From NCBI GenBank assembly GCA_031552825.1, contig JAVBMD010000025.1:1-64000 (forward strand): a DNA stretch of 64,000 bases, read 5' to 3'. The position numbers were made by a program, and so were the translations under genes. Source of the DNA: WQXF01 sp031552825 (lineage in GTDB: Bacteria; Bacillota; Clostridia; Christensenellales; Aristaeellaceae). The notes under the pieces are model-generated. The model saw nothing but the letters and a program-made list of their open reading frames with translations, did no database searches and had not been told where the DNA came from. Shown one piece after another: positions 42,964-51,547 of the stretch (position 1 is the stretch's first letter; every line of letters starts with the position of its first letter).

Positions 42964-43719
42964 ATGGAGATGATTCGCGTCGATGCCGGTAATCTGGCGA
43001 AGGAACATATCTGCTGCGCGATTTCCGATAGCAAGGGGGAAAACTGCATCGGCTCCAAGAAGGCATGGCTGGCCGAGCGCTTTGCGGAGGGGTTGATATT
43101 CCGCAAGATGGACGCGCGCGGCAAGGCGTTTATCGAATACATACCTGCCGAGGCGGCGTGGTGCCCCATCGAGGCGGCGGGGTACTTGCATATCCATTGC
43201 CTATGGGTGTCCGGCCAGTTGCAGGGGCAAGGCTTTGCGGGAAGGTTGCTGGCCGCCTGCGTGGAGGATGCGAAGCGGCAGGGCAAGCGCGGCGTGAGCA
43301 TCGTGTCGGCGCCGAGGAAGATGGCCTTTCTCAGCGATCCGAAGTTTTTGCGGCACACGGGCTTTCGCGTCGCCGACAGCGCTGCGCCCTACTTCGAGCT
43401 ATTGTATTTGCCGCTGACCGAGGACGCGCCGCCGCCGCGCTTTAAGGAATGCGCAAAACACGGCCGGATTGCGGAACCGGGCATCGTGCTGTATTACACC
43501 CATCAATGCCCTTTTACCGACAAATACGCGCCGCTTCTGCAAACCGTTGCCGCGCAGCATGGGCGCGCCGTGACGCTGCGCAAGCTCGAGACCACTGCGC
43601 AGGCGCAAGCTGCGCCCAGCCCGTTTCCCACCTATAGTTTATTCATAGACGGCGAATTTATCACCAACGAGATTCTCTCCGCGCCGAAGTTCGCAAAGAT
43701 GCTTGCGGCGCCGGTATGA
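42964..43719 (+). CDS. YoaP-like GNAT acetyltransferase with C-terminal thioredoxin-like domain
   Basis: The 252-residue protein has a GNAT domain (about 10-150; LWVSGQLQGQGFAGRLL is the acetyl-CoA loop) and a C-terminal part with HQCPFTDKYAP, which looks like a thioredoxin-fold segment keeping one Cys. This arrangement matches the YoaP family of Bacillus and Clostridia, whose substrate is not established. ATG 42964 follows GGGAGGGCAGG; a second ATG two codons later is also possible. No partner gene is adjacent. Confidence 0.85.
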   Translation: MEMIRVDAGNLAKEHICCAISDSKGENCIGSKKAWLAERFAEGLIFRKMDARGKAFIEYIPAEAAWCPIEAAGYLHIHCLWVSGQLQGQGFAGRLLAACVEDAKRQGKRGVSIVSAPRKMAFLSDPKFLRHTGFRVADSAAPYFELLYLPLTEDAPPPRFKECAKHGRIAEPGIVLYYTHQCPFTDKYAPLLQTVAAQHGRAVTLRKLETTAQAQAAPSPFPTYSLFIDGEFITNEILSAPKFAKMLAAPV

Positions 43720-43813
43720 TGCGTATATAAACAAAACACGCTTGCGCGTCGCCGGGCTTTGTATTATCATAAAAGCCGATACATTCAAGCCATCACATTT
43801 TCAGGAGGGCATC

Positions 43814-44044
43814 ATGAGCGAGGAAAAACGACCGACCATCGAAGAAATGATCGAAGGGAAAGAGAAAAAGCAGGTGAGCCGCCGCGGCTGGGTGGGCTTT
43901 GCCGAGGGCGAGGCCGTCAACTTCATGCTGGCCAACGACATCGAGAAAATGACGCTGGACGACGGCGCGGGCAATAAGGCCAAACTGACCAAGCTCAAGG
44001 ACAGCAGCGTGAAGGTGGAGTGTACCTCCTCCAACATCCTGTAA
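43814..44044 (+). CDS. Small charged protein of unknown function
   Basis: The 76-residue protein begins at ATG 43814 behind AGGAGGG. It is charged and Lys/Glu-rich at the start, with one compact second half (FMLANDIEKMTLDD...AKLTKLKDSSVKVECTSS) that looks beta-rich. There is no signal peptide, helix-turn-helix or metal site. It is followed by a terminator, so it is probably its own transcription unit. Confidence 0.6.
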   Translation: MSEEKRPTIEEMIEGKEKKQVSRRGWVGFAEGEAVNFMLANDIEKMTLDDGAGNKAKLTKLKDSSVKVECTSSNIL

Positions 44045-44071
44045 TTCCGCAGAAATAGGCATAAGCAAATT

Positions 44072-44100
44072 AAAACGCGTCCCGCAGGGGGGCGCGTTTT
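44072..44100. terminator. Terminator between convergent small genes
   Basis: AAAACGCGTCCC pairs with GGGGCGCGTTTT (one T-G pair) around a 5-base loop, giving A and T flanks on both sides. Confidence 0.8.
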
Positions 44101-44101
44101 G

Positions 44102-44317
44102 CTATGGTTCCTGCTTTTGCTCAGTATGCGTGATGTCGTAGGCGTCAAGCAGATCGTCGACGCGACGGCTCTGCGTCATGATGGTTGGATTGTCGCTGAT
44201 GCGCTCGCCGCGCAGGAGGGTACGCAGCACCAAATCCTGTAGCCTTTGGCGCTCGCGGTTTAGTTGCTCGCTGATTTTTTCTAGGCAACCGTTGCCGGGG
44301 ACGTTTGCGTTCTTCAT
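44102..44317 (-). CDS. Spo0E-like small regulatory protein
   Basis: The 71-residue protein resembles Spo0E-family aspartyl-phosphate phosphatases. A first helix (ISEQLNRERQRLQDLV) and a second helix ending SRRVDDLLDAYD match the family signature SxxLDxLIxxY. In sporulating Firmicutes such proteins dephosphorylate Spo0A. The similarity is short and one position (Val for Leu) differs, so the call is moderate. ATG 44317 is preferred over GTG 44326 because AAGGTGG then has correct spacing. It is divergent from the XRE gene. Confidence 0.6.
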   Translation of the reverse strand: MKNANVPGNGCLEKISEQLNRERQRLQDLVLRTLLRGERISDNPTIMTQSRRVDDLLDAYDITHTEQKQEP

Positions 44318-44375
44318 TCTACCCACCTTGCCGATATGATAATACTATTTTAACACAAATTTCTAGGCGATAACT

Positions 44376-44414
44376 AGTGCCATGGCACTGACCTTTTTTT
44401 CCTTCGCATACTAT
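44376..44414 (+). promoter_or_regulatory. Operator-like palindrome and -10 box before the XRE gene
   Basis: AGTGCCATGGCACT (44376-44389) is a perfect 14-bp palindrome. TACTAT (44409-44414) is the probable -10, which puts the expected -35 zone over the right half of the palindrome. A dimeric regulator bound here would block transcription. Confidence 0.5.
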
Positions 44415-44452
44415 GCTCGTTAGGAACAGGATACTAGCGAGAGGTGAGCCGC

Positions 44453-44695
44453 ATGAACACCGTGGAGGCAATCGCTTTGCGTATCCGTGCGCTTTGCGCG
44501 GAGCGAGAAATCACCCCCAACGCGCTCAGCTATATTTCCGCAGTACCACAAGCGACGATCAAAAGCATATTGAATGGTGAGACCAAGAGCCCGGAGGTAC
44601 TGACCATCAAGAAGATCTGCGACGGTTTAGAGATTACGCTGGCGCAGTTTTTTGATACCGACGTTTTCAACCGGCTGGAGCAGGAAATAAAGTAG
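44453..44695 (+). CDS. Small XRE-type helix-turn-helix regulator
   Basis: The 80-residue protein is one HTH_3/Cro-C1-type domain (about 8-65), with the recognition region ATIKSILNGETKSPEV and the usual following LTIKKICDGLEITLAQFF helix. It has no extra sensing domain, so it would act as a simple dimeric repressor. AGAGG lies 8 nt before ATG 44453. The palindrome in its own promoter suggests autoregulation. Confidence 0.85.
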   Translation: MNTVEAIALRIRALCAEREITPNALSYISAVPQATIKSILNGETKSPEVLTIKKICDGLEITLAQFFDTDVFNRLEQEIK

Positions 44696-44711
44696 TGCAT
44701 ATCGCACGGCG

Positions 44712-44753
44712 AAAAAGCGCCCCGGCATAGCGTTGCAGCATGCCGGGGCGCTT
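44712..44753 (-). terminator. Terminator of the leu operon
   Basis: On the minus strand a perfect 14-bp stem (44753-44740 with 44728-44715) is followed by T residues (complement of 44712-44716). The XRE gene reads towards it from the other side. Confidence 0.85.
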
Positions 44754-44782
44754 AGTATGATTTGTGATTGAGGCGGCGCTCT

Positions 44783-45847
44783 CTACAGCCTCTCCGTCAC
44801 CAGCCGCCCCATCTCGGCGCAGCCCACCTTGGCGCAGCCTTCGCTGTGGATATCGCCGGTGCGGTATCCGGCATCGAGCACTTGGGTGACGGCGGCCTCA
44901 ATGGAGTCGGCTTCCTGCGCCAGCCCCAGCGAGTGGCGCAGCAGCATCGCCGCCGATAGGATGGTACCGAGCGGGTTGGCGATATCGCGCCCCGCGATGT
45001 CGGGTGCGGAGCCGTGGATCGGCTCGTACAGGCCGCGCGGCCCTTCGCCGAGCGAGGCCGAAGGCATCATGCCCAGCGAACCGGCGATGGCGGCCGATTC
45101 ATCGGAGAGGATGTCGCCGAACAGGTTGCCGGTGACCACCACGTCAAACTGCGCCGGGTTCAGGATCAGCTGCATGGCGGCGTTGTCGACGTACATATGC
45201 GAGAGCGACACGTCGGGGAAATCCTTTGCAACCCGCTCCACCACCTCGCGCCACAGGCGGGAGGCCGCCAGCACATTGGCCTTGTCGACGCTGCACAGGC
45301 GCCCCGCGCGGCCGCGCGCCAGATTGAACGCCACGCGCGCCACCCGCTCGATCTCGGCGGCAGTATACACCATCGCGTCGGAGGCGGCGGAGCGGTCGGC
45401 GGCGATCTCGTGCGCGCCAAAGTATACGTCGCCGGTCAGCTCGCGCACCATCAGGATGTCGATGGGTTTGGCGATGATGTCGGGGCGCAGCGGGCAGGCG
45501 GCGGAGAGCGCCGGGTGGATGGTGCAGGGACGCAGGTTGGCGAAGGTAGCCATGCCCTTGCGCAGCGCCAGCAAGCCGCGTTCCGGGCGGTTTTCTGGCG
45601 GCTGCGCGTCCCACTTGGCGCCGCCGACGGCGCCGAGCAGCACCGCGTCGGCGGCGCGGCAGGCCGCGAGGGTTTCCTCGGTCAGCGGCGCCCCAAAGGC
45701 GTCGATCGACGCGCCGCCCATAGGACGGCTGTCCAGCGAAAACTCGTGGCCGTGCTTGGCCGCGATGGTCTCCAGCACCAGCTTGGCCTGCGCGATGATC
45801 TCCGGGCCGATGCCGTCGCCCGGCAACAGAACGATGTTTGCGCGCAT
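44783..45847 (-). CDS. leuB: 3-isopropylmalate dehydrogenase
   Basis: The 354-residue enzyme oxidises and decarboxylates 3-isopropylmalate in leucine synthesis. LLPGDGIGPE at the N-terminus, a LLGAVGGPK-like segment (GAVGGAKWD), ANLRPC, RELTGDVYFG and GSAPDIAG further on are the family motifs for NAD and substrate. The length is typical. It begins 3 nt after the leuD stop. Confidence 0.95.
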   Translation of the reverse strand: MRANIVLLPGDGIGPEIIAQAKLVLETIAAKHGHEFSLDSRPMGGASIDAFGAPLTEETLAACRAADAVLLGAVGGAKWDAQPPENRPERGLLALRKGMATFANLRPCTIHPALSAACPLRPDIIAKPIDILMVRELTGDVYFGAHEIAADRSAASDAMVYTAAEIERVARVAFNLARGRAGRLCSVDKANVLAASRLWREVVERVAKDFPDVSLSHMYVDNAAMQLILNPAQFDVVVTGNLFGDILSDESAAIAGSLGMMPSASLGEGPRGLYEPIHGSAPDIAGRDIANPLGTILSAAMLLRHSLGLAQEADSIEAAVTQVLDAGYRTGDIHSEGCAKVGCAEMGRLVTERL

Positions 45848-45850
45848 TGC

Positions 45851-46345
45851 TCAGCCCTCCAATTGCTTATGAACGTAGGGTACCAGCCCGCCCAGCGCGA
45901 TCAGGTCGCGCATAAAGGGCGGAAAAGCGGCGGCTTGGTACGTCGCGCCGGTCTTGGCGGCGGTGATGGCTCCGCTGTCGAGATCGATGGTCAGCTCGTC
46001 GCCTTCCTGCAGCGCTTCGCTGGCCGCCGGGCATTCGATGATCGGCAGGCCGATGTTGATGGCGTTGCGGTAAAAGATGCGCGCGAAGGAGTGCGCCACA
46101 ACGCACTGTATGCCGGACGCCTTGAGCGCCAGCGGCGCGTGCTCGCGCGAGGAGCCGCAGCCGAAGTTGCGCCCGGCTACCACGACTTTGGCGACGGCGG
46201 CTTTCTTGTGGAAATTGGCGTCCAGATCCTCCATGCAGTGGGAGCCCAGTTCGGCGGGATCGGCGGTATTGAGGTAGCGCGCCGGGATAATCACGTCGGT
46301 ATCGACGTGGTCGCCGTAGCGGATGACTGTACTATTAATGGTCAT
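45851..46345 (-). CDS. leuD: 3-isopropylmalate dehydratase, small subunit
   Basis: The 164-residue subunit pairs with LeuC to isomerise 2- to 3-isopropylmalate. DHVDTDVIIPARYL, NFGCGSSREHAP and FARIFYRNAINIGLP carry the swivel-domain substrate residues, including the Ser/Arg of GSSREH. This is the short, archaeal/Clostridial-type LeuD. It lies 14 nt after leuC and 3 nt before leuB. Confidence 0.95.
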   Translation of the reverse strand: MTINSTVIRYGDHVDTDVIIPARYLNTADPAELGSHCMEDLDANFHKKAAVAKVVVAGRNFGCGSSREHAPLALKASGIQCVVAHSFARIFYRNAINIGLPIIECPAASEALQEGDELTIDLDSGAITAAKTGATYQAAAFPPFMRDLIALGGLVPYVHKQLEG

Positions 46346-46359
46346 AAATTGCCCTCCCG

Positions 46360-47613
46360 TTAATTCGGAATCGAAATGAAGCCGGTCAGCGCCGAGGCGG
46401 CGGCCACGGCAGGGCTGGCGAGAACGACCTCGCTCTTGGGATCGCCCATGCGGCCGACGAAGTTACGGTTGGTGGTGGCGACGCAGCGCTCACCGGCGGC
46501 CAGCACGCCGCAGTGCCCGCCGAGACAAGGGCCGCAGGTGGGCATGGTGACCATGGCTCCGGCTTCGATCATGTCCTGCACCAGCCCCTCGGCGATGGCT
46601 TGCTGCAAAATCGCCTGCGTGCCGGGGATGACGATGCAGCGCACGTCGCGCGCAACCTGCTTGCCGCGCAGGATGGCGGCGGCGACGCGCAGATCCTCGA
46701 TGCGGCCATTGGTGCAGGAGCCGATCACCGCCTGATCCACGCGGATATCGCCGCACTCGGCGGCGGGCTTGGTGTTCTCGGGCAGGTGGGGGAGCGCTAC
46801 CGTTAGCGGCACCTGCGAGAGGTCGATGGCCACCTCGCGCGCGTACACGGCGTCCGGATCGGGCTCGTAGGCCGTCCACGGGCGGGAGACGCGATCCTTG
46901 AGGTAGTCGCGGCAGATATCGTCCACCGGGAAGATGCCGTTCTTGGCGCCGGCTTCGATGGCCATGTTTGCGATGGTCAGCCGCCCGTCCATAGACAGCT
47001 CCTTCACGCCCTCGCCCACGAACTCCAGCGACATGTAGCGCGCGCCGTCCACGCCGATCAGGCCGATCAGGTGCAGGATCACGTCCTTGCCGCTGACGTG
47101 CTTTTGCAGCTTGCCGGTCAGCGTAACGCGAATGGCCTCGGGCACCTTAAACCAAGCCCTGCCAATGGCCATGCCCGCAGCCATGTCGGTGGAACCGACG
47201 CCGGTGGACAGCGCGCCCACCGCGCCATAGGTGCAGGTGTGGCTGTCGGCGCCGATGATGAGTTCGCCGGGCGCGACGATGCCCTGCTCGGGCAGCAACG
47301 CGTGCTCAATGCCCGCGCGGCCCACCTCGTAATAATGCAGGATATCGTGCTTTCTGGCGAACTCGCGCATGCGCTTGGCCATCTGTGCGGACTTGATGTC
47401 CTTGTTGGGCACGAAATGGTCGGGGATCAGGGCAATCTTGGTGCGGTCGAATACGGTTTTCGCACCCATCTTTTCGAATTCCTCAATGGCGACCGGGCTG
47501 GTGATGTCGTTGCCCAGCACCAGATCCAGTTTGCACAGCAGCAGCTGCCCGGCCTCCACCGATTGCAGCCCCGCGGCGCGCGCCAGAATCTTTTGTGTCA
47601 TGGTCATGCCCAT
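46360..47613 (-). CDS. leuC: 3-isopropylmalate dehydratase, large subunit
   Basis: The 417-residue subunit carries the 4Fe-4S cluster. GADSHTCTYGA, GSCTNGRIEDL and CGPCLGGHCG supply the three cysteines. The length matches the shorter LeuC of Clostridia and archaea. ATG 47613 is selected because GGGGG lies 7 nt upstream; two further ATGs follow within six codons. The preceding glycosyltransferase gene ends only 14 nt away, so leuCDB seems to be read from further upstream. leuA is not in the window. Confidence 0.95.
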   Translation of the reverse strand: MGMTMTQKILARAAGLQSVEAGQLLLCKLDLVLGNDITSPVAIEEFEKMGAKTVFDRTKIALIPDHFVPNKDIKSAQMAKRMREFARKHDILHYYEVGRAGIEHALLPEQGIVAPGELIIGADSHTCTYGAVGALSTGVGSTDMAAGMAIGRAWFKVPEAIRVTLTGKLQKHVSGKDVILHLIGLIGVDGARYMSLEFVGEGVKELSMDGRLTIANMAIEAGAKNGIFPVDDICRDYLKDRVSRPWTAYEPDPDAVYAREVAIDLSQVPLTVALPHLPENTKPAAECGDIRVDQAVIGSCTNGRIEDLRVAAAILRGKQVARDVRCIVIPGTQAILQQAIAEGLVQDMIEAGAMVTMPTCGPCLGGHCGVLAAGERCVATTNRNFVGRMGDPKSEVVLASPAVAAASALTGFISIPN

Positions 47614-47627
47614 ACGCGTTCCCCCTA

Positions 47628-48659
47628 TCAAGATTTTGTATCGCGATCGCGTGCCACGCGTGCGGTGCCGAGGAGCCCGAACAGCGTACCCGCGCCATAG
47701 CACAGGTGCACCAGCGGGAACATCCACGGCAGGCAGGCGAGGCAGCGAAGCCGCCCCACCGGCGAGGCCAGCGAATCCAGCGAGGTATAAAAGAAATCTG
47801 CGGCGATGTAGGCGATCAGCAGCGCCGCCAGCGGCCACCCGCAGCCAAACGCCCACGCTGCCAGCCCGGCGGCCAGCGCCAGCACGAACAGCATCGGCAC
47901 GTAATGCCGCAGCGAGAACATGCGGAATTGCACCCCGGAGGAAAGCCCCACCCAGCGCCCGTTTTCCCACTTTTGCCTTAGCAGGCTGCGCAACGTACCG
48001 CGCGCGCGATGGCGGCTGACGATCGCCGGGTCGTACCAGAAGCGATAACCGGCCTGCCGCATGCGGTAATGCATGTCGTTATCCTCGGTGCGTACCAAGC
48101 GCTCGTCGTAGCGGCCGACACGCGCATACACCGCGCGCCGCACCAGCGGATAGGCCAGCGTATCCACCGCCCGCGCCTTGCCGGGATTGCGGAAGGCGGC
48201 GGCGCCGCCGGCGAAACGCGACGCGTCCAGCGCCACCAGCGGCGCTTCCTCCGGGCTTGCGGCGGGCGTCGCGGCCACGTAGCCGCCCACGATATCGTGT
48301 CCGTCGGCCAACGCGCGCACGTTGCTCCATAAAAAATCCGGCGCGATGGAGGCGTGCGCGTCGAGGCGCAACAGCGCCTCCCCCCAGAATGCTTTCAGCG
48401 CCACGTTGCAGCCGCAAGGCAGGATGCGCCCCGGGTTGTCCAGCACGCGCACCGCCAGCGGCGGAGAAAGATGCGCCGCTTCCCGCGCGAAGGCCTCCAT
48501 CAGGCCGCGCGTGCCGTCGCTGGAGGCGCTGTCGATGAGCAGCAGCTCAAAGCGGCCGCGCGGATAGGTTTGCGCGCGAAGCTCGTCCAGCAGCGCAGGC
48601 AAGTGCGCGGCGGCGTTGTACGCCACCACGGCCAAGCTGACGAACGGCGTTGTTTCCAT
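47628..48659 (-). CDS. Family 2 glycosyltransferase with C-terminal membrane helices
   Basis: The 343-residue protein has a GT2 domain (about 1-235): SLAVVAYNAAAHL, LLLIDSASSDGT, the metal-site LDAHA in place of DxD, GRYDERLVRTEDNDMHYR, and the RQKWENGRW motif (Q/RxxRW-like) of processive or polymer-building enzymes. Two to three hydrophobic helices follow (about 245-330). It resembles succinoglycan-type (ExoA-like) transferases and probably acts at the inner membrane face on a lipid-linked glycan. It lies 31 nt after the next glycosyltransferase gene and 14 nt before leuC. Confidence 0.82.
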   Translation of the reverse strand: METTPFVSLAVVAYNAAAHLPALLDELRAQTYPRGRFELLLIDSASSDGTRGLMEAFAREAAHLSPPLAVRVLDNPGRILPCGCNVALKAFWGEALLRLDAHASIAPDFLWSNVRALADGHDIVGGYVAATPAASPEEAPLVALDASRFAGGAAAFRNPGKARAVDTLAYPLVRRAVYARVGRYDERLVRTEDNDMHYRMRQAGYRFWYDPAIVSRHRARGTLRSLLRQKWENGRWVGLSSGVQFRMFSLRHYVPMLFVLALAAGLAAWAFGCGWPLAALLIAYIAADFFYTSLDSLASPVGRLRCLACLPWMFPLVHLCYGAGTLFGLLGTARVARDRDTKS

Positions 48660-48690
48660 CTTGCGCGCTCCTCTTTTTATGTGCTGCTTT

Positions 48691-49629
48691 TTACTCCGCG
48701 ACCCAATCGTATCCCTCGTCGCGTTTGCGATAGCTCAAAAAACCGGCGGGCAGGTAGCCCAGCAGCAGCTTTTGCCCGACGAAACCGCGCGGTTGACCGC
48801 GCAGCAGGAACGCGGCAAACTCCAGCGCCTGCACGATCAGGCAGCCGCCCCACGCGCGCCATCCGCCGAAGCAAAACGCCGCGACGCACAGCGCGTCCAG
48901 CAGCCAGCAGAGGAAGGCGGTACGCTCACGGCGCAGCAGCGCAAGAGCGCTGTGCGCGCGCAGCGCATGATTGAGCGCCTGCCCCAGCCCCAGCCTGCGC
49001 GAGGAAAACAAAACGTGAGACCAGCCGCGTTCGTCGCGCACACGGTCGATATGGCGGATCATAGGCACCGGCAGCTCGATGACGCGGGAGGCTTGCTTGC
49101 TCAGCCGGGCGTGCAGCTCGGCTTCCTCATAGGTGGCGACGTTTGCCGCCCAGCCGCCAGCCGCCGCCAGCGCGTCGGCGCGCAGCAGGATGGCGCCGCC
49201 GAACTCCGGCGCCTCGCGCCGTGCGGTGCAGCGGTAGTAGTTGGGGTCTTCGCTGGCCACCTTGTCGCCGCGCAGGTAAAGATCGTGCCGGATACCCACC
49301 GCGCCGTCGTAGCCGGAAACCTCCATCACGGTGATCGCTGTCTCGGCGAAGCTGAACTCCAGCAGCATGTCGCCATCCAGAAACAGAAGGTGCTCGCCTC
49401 GCGCCTCCCGTGTGCCGACGCGCCGCGCCAGCCCGGCGGTGGGTCGCTCAGTGCGCAGCAGATAGCAGCGCGCGCCTTCGGCTTGGGCGATGGCCAGCGA
49501 AGCGTCGCTGGAGCGGGAATCCACGTAGAGCAGCTCGTGCGGGATGTTGCGCAGCGCGTGCCGCGCCGAGCGCAGGCACGCGCCGAGGTCGGCGGCTTCG
49601 TTCCGCCCGATGACCACCACGCTGAGCAT
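48691..49629 (-). CDS. Family 2 glycosyltransferase
   Basis: The 312-residue protein has a GT2 fold: SVVVIGRNEAADL, LLYVDSRSSDASL, FLDGDM (the DxD motif), GGAILLRADAL and YEEAELHARL. Hydrophobic stretches near 235-290 suggest membrane association. Donor and acceptor sugars cannot be deduced. It is the first gene of the run leading through the second glycosyltransferase into leuCDB, with GGGGAGG before the ATG. The 148-bp divergent gap towards 49778 carries TATACT and TATTAT boxes but no clear -35. Confidence 0.82.
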   Translation of the reverse strand: MLSVVVIGRNEAADLGACLRSARHALRNIPHELLYVDSRSSDASLAIAQAEGARCYLLRTERPTAGLARRVGTREARGEHLLFLDGDMLLEFSFAETAITVMEVSGYDGAVGIRHDLYLRGDKVASEDPNYYRCTARREAPEFGGAILLRADALAAAGGWAANVATYEEAELHARLSKQASRVIELPVPMIRHIDRVRDERGWSHVLFSSRRLGLGQALNHALRAHSALALLRRERTAFLCWLLDALCVAAFCFGGWRAWGGCLIVQALEFAAFLLRGQPRGFVGQKLLLGYLPAGFLSYRKRDEGYDWVAE

Positions 49630-49777
49630 GATCCACCTCCCCGCCCCTGTTCGCCGGGGGAAAAGCGTGCTATACTTACAGAAAAGAACTTCTTGCTATT
49701 ATCGCATATTCATACGAAGCAGGCAAGCGTGTTTGTGAAATATCCAGCGGACGCGCGCGCCGGAAAGGGGTGCATCG

Positions 49778-50767
49778 GTGCGGTTGACCATCATCATCCC
49801 CTGCTACCGCGTGGAGGCCTACTTGCCCGCGTGCCTAGACAGCGTTTGCGGCCTGCCGCCGGAGCAGGTGGAGATCCTGTGCGTCGACGATGCCAGCCCC
49901 GACGGCGTCGGCGCGATGCTGGCAGGATACGCCGGACGGCAGGGCAACCTGCGCGTGCATACGCATGCCGAAAATCGCGGTCTCTCGGCGGCGCGCAACA
50001 CAGGCTTGGCGTGCGCGCGCGGGGAGTACGTGCTGTTTCTGGACAGCGACGACCTGCTGCAAACCGAGGCGGTGATGCCGCTATTGGCACAGGCGCGGGA
50101 AAAGCGGCTGGATATTTTGCAGGCGGCCTATGCCTGTTTCGAGGACGGAACCGGCGCGCCGATGCCCGCACCGCCTATGGCGCGCGCCACCAGCGTGACG
50201 ACCGGAGACGCTTGCTTTGCCCGGATGTGCGCCGAGAAGGCCTACGAGCCGATGACGGTCATCCGCCTGTACCGCCGCACTTTTTTGGCGGAGCGGGGGA
50301 TCCGTATGGCCGAGGGATTTCTGTTTGAGGATGAACTGTTTACCGCCGAAGCCTTTTTGCGTGCCGAGCGCGTGCAGGTATCCGATGCCCTGCTGTACCG
50401 CTACCGCCAGCGCGCGGATAGCATCATGGGCGGCTTTCGCAAATCGGCGGATTGGTGCGTGCATTACCTGCGCGTCGTGCGGCGGTTGGTGGCGATGAGC
50501 GAGGCGGAACAGCCCACGCCGGGGCAGCGGGCGCTGCGCAAGCGTGCGGCGGCGATTGCGCTGTCCATTCCGAAGAACATCGCGGCCTACGGGCTGGCGG
50601 GCGAGGTGCGCGCGCAGGCGCTGGCCTTCACGCGCGCGCACCGGGCGGAGATCGCGCGGTTGGCGCAGGGCAGCGGCTCGGCTTCGCTGCGGGCGCAGGG
50701 CGCGCTGCTGCGAGCGAGCCTGCCGCTTTTTTTGCGGATGTACGCACGGCTTTCGGGGCGAGGGTGA
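49778..50767 (+). CDS. Family 2 glycosyltransferase (EpsJ/WcaA-like)
   Basis: The 329-residue protein has a GT2 domain (about 1-215) with LTIIIPCYRVEAYLPACLDS, EILCVDDASPDG, NRGLSAARNTGL and FLDSDD (DxD), and a helical C-terminal part ending in FLRMYARLSG. It is soluble or peripheral. The start is GTG, preceded by GGAAAGGGG. It is divergent from the other two glycosyltransferase genes, so together they form a small glycan locus. A gap of 90 nt separates it from the response regulator. Confidence 0.85.
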   Translation: MRLTIIIPCYRVEAYLPACLDSVCGLPPEQVEILCVDDASPDGVGAMLAGYAGRQGNLRVHTHAENRGLSAARNTGLACARGEYVLFLDSDDLLQTEAVMPLLAQAREKRLDILQAAYACFEDGTGAPMPAPPMARATSVTTGDACFARMCAEKAYEPMTVIRLYRRTFLAERGIRMAEGFLFEDELFTAEAFLRAERVQVSDALLYRYRQRADSIMGGFRKSADWCVHYLRVVRRLVAMSEAEQPTPGQRALRKRAAAIALSIPKNIAAYGLAGEVRAQALAFTRAHRAEIARLAQGSGSASLRAQGALLRASLPLFLRMYARLSGRG

Positions 50768-50857
50768 CATCGGCGCGCCAAGCTGGTGCCACAATTGACG
50801 CCTATACTGTGCAAAAATAGAGCCGAAAAAGTGTTCGACGCGAAAAGAGGGAAATGC

Positions 50858-51547
50858 ATGCGCGCGAAAAAAATTCTGATCTGCGACGATGAGCCGGGTA
50901 TCCACGAGTCGTTGCGCATTTATTTGCAGAAGGAAGGCATGGAGGTGTTTTCGGTATTCCGCGGCGACCAAGCCGAGGATGCCTTTTTGCAGATCAAGCC
51001 GGATCTGATGATTCTGGATATCATGCTGCCCGGCAAGAACGGCACCGACATCTGCCGCGACCTGCGCGCCCAGTCCGACACGCCGATCATCCTGCTCACC
51101 GCCAAGGGCGAGGAGATGGATCGCCTGCTGGGTTTCGCGCTGGGCGCCGACGATTACATCGTCAAGCCCTTCAGCCCGCGCGAGGTGATCTCGCGCATTC
51201 TGGTAATCTTCCGCCGCCTTGCGCAGATGGAAAGCGGCGCCGAAAAAGGCGCGCTGCACATCGGCAACACCGAGATTTCTCTTAGGAAATATGAGATTCG
51301 CTGCAACGGCGAGGCGTTGCCCTTCTCGCCCAAGGAGGTGGAAATCGTACACATGCTGGCCGCCGCGCCGGGGCAGGTGTTTACCCGCGAGCAGGTGCTT
51401 GACCGGGTGTGGGGGTTTGAGTTTGACGGCGATTCCCGCGCGGTGGATACCCACATCAAGCGCATCCGCAAAAAGATGCCGGAGCAGGCCGACGTGCATA
51501 TCCGCACGGTATACGGCGTCGGCTACAAGGCCGAGGTAACGGCATGA
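50858..51547 (+). CDS. OmpR-family response regulator
   Basis: The 229-residue protein has a receiver domain (1-118; ICDDEP, phospho-acceptor Asp54 in MILDIMLPG, LLTAKG, VKPFSPRE) and a winged-helix DNA-binding domain (about 135-225; FSPKEVEIVHML, DRVWGFEFDGDSRAVDTHIKRIRKK). The stop overlaps the kinase start (ATGA), so the two form one two-component system. AGAGGG lies before ATG 50858; an earlier in-frame ATG at 50786 has no ribosome site. Confidence 0.94.
   Translation: MRAKKILICDDEPGIHESLRIYLQKEGMEVFSVFRGDQAEDAFLQIKPDLMILDIMLPGKNGTDICRDLRAQSDTPIILLTAKGEEMDRLLGFALGADDYIVKPFSPREVISRILVIFRRLAQMESGAEKGALHIGNTEISLRKYEIRCNGEALPFSPKEVEIVHMLAAAPGQVFTREQVLDRVWGFEFDGDSRAVDTHIKRIRKKMPEQADVHIRTVYGVGYKAEVTA

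Noticed and set aside
45014..46363. 449-codon plus-strand frame opposite leuB-leuD
   Set aside because: Arises from GC-skewed codons of the leu genes; no start signal or domain.
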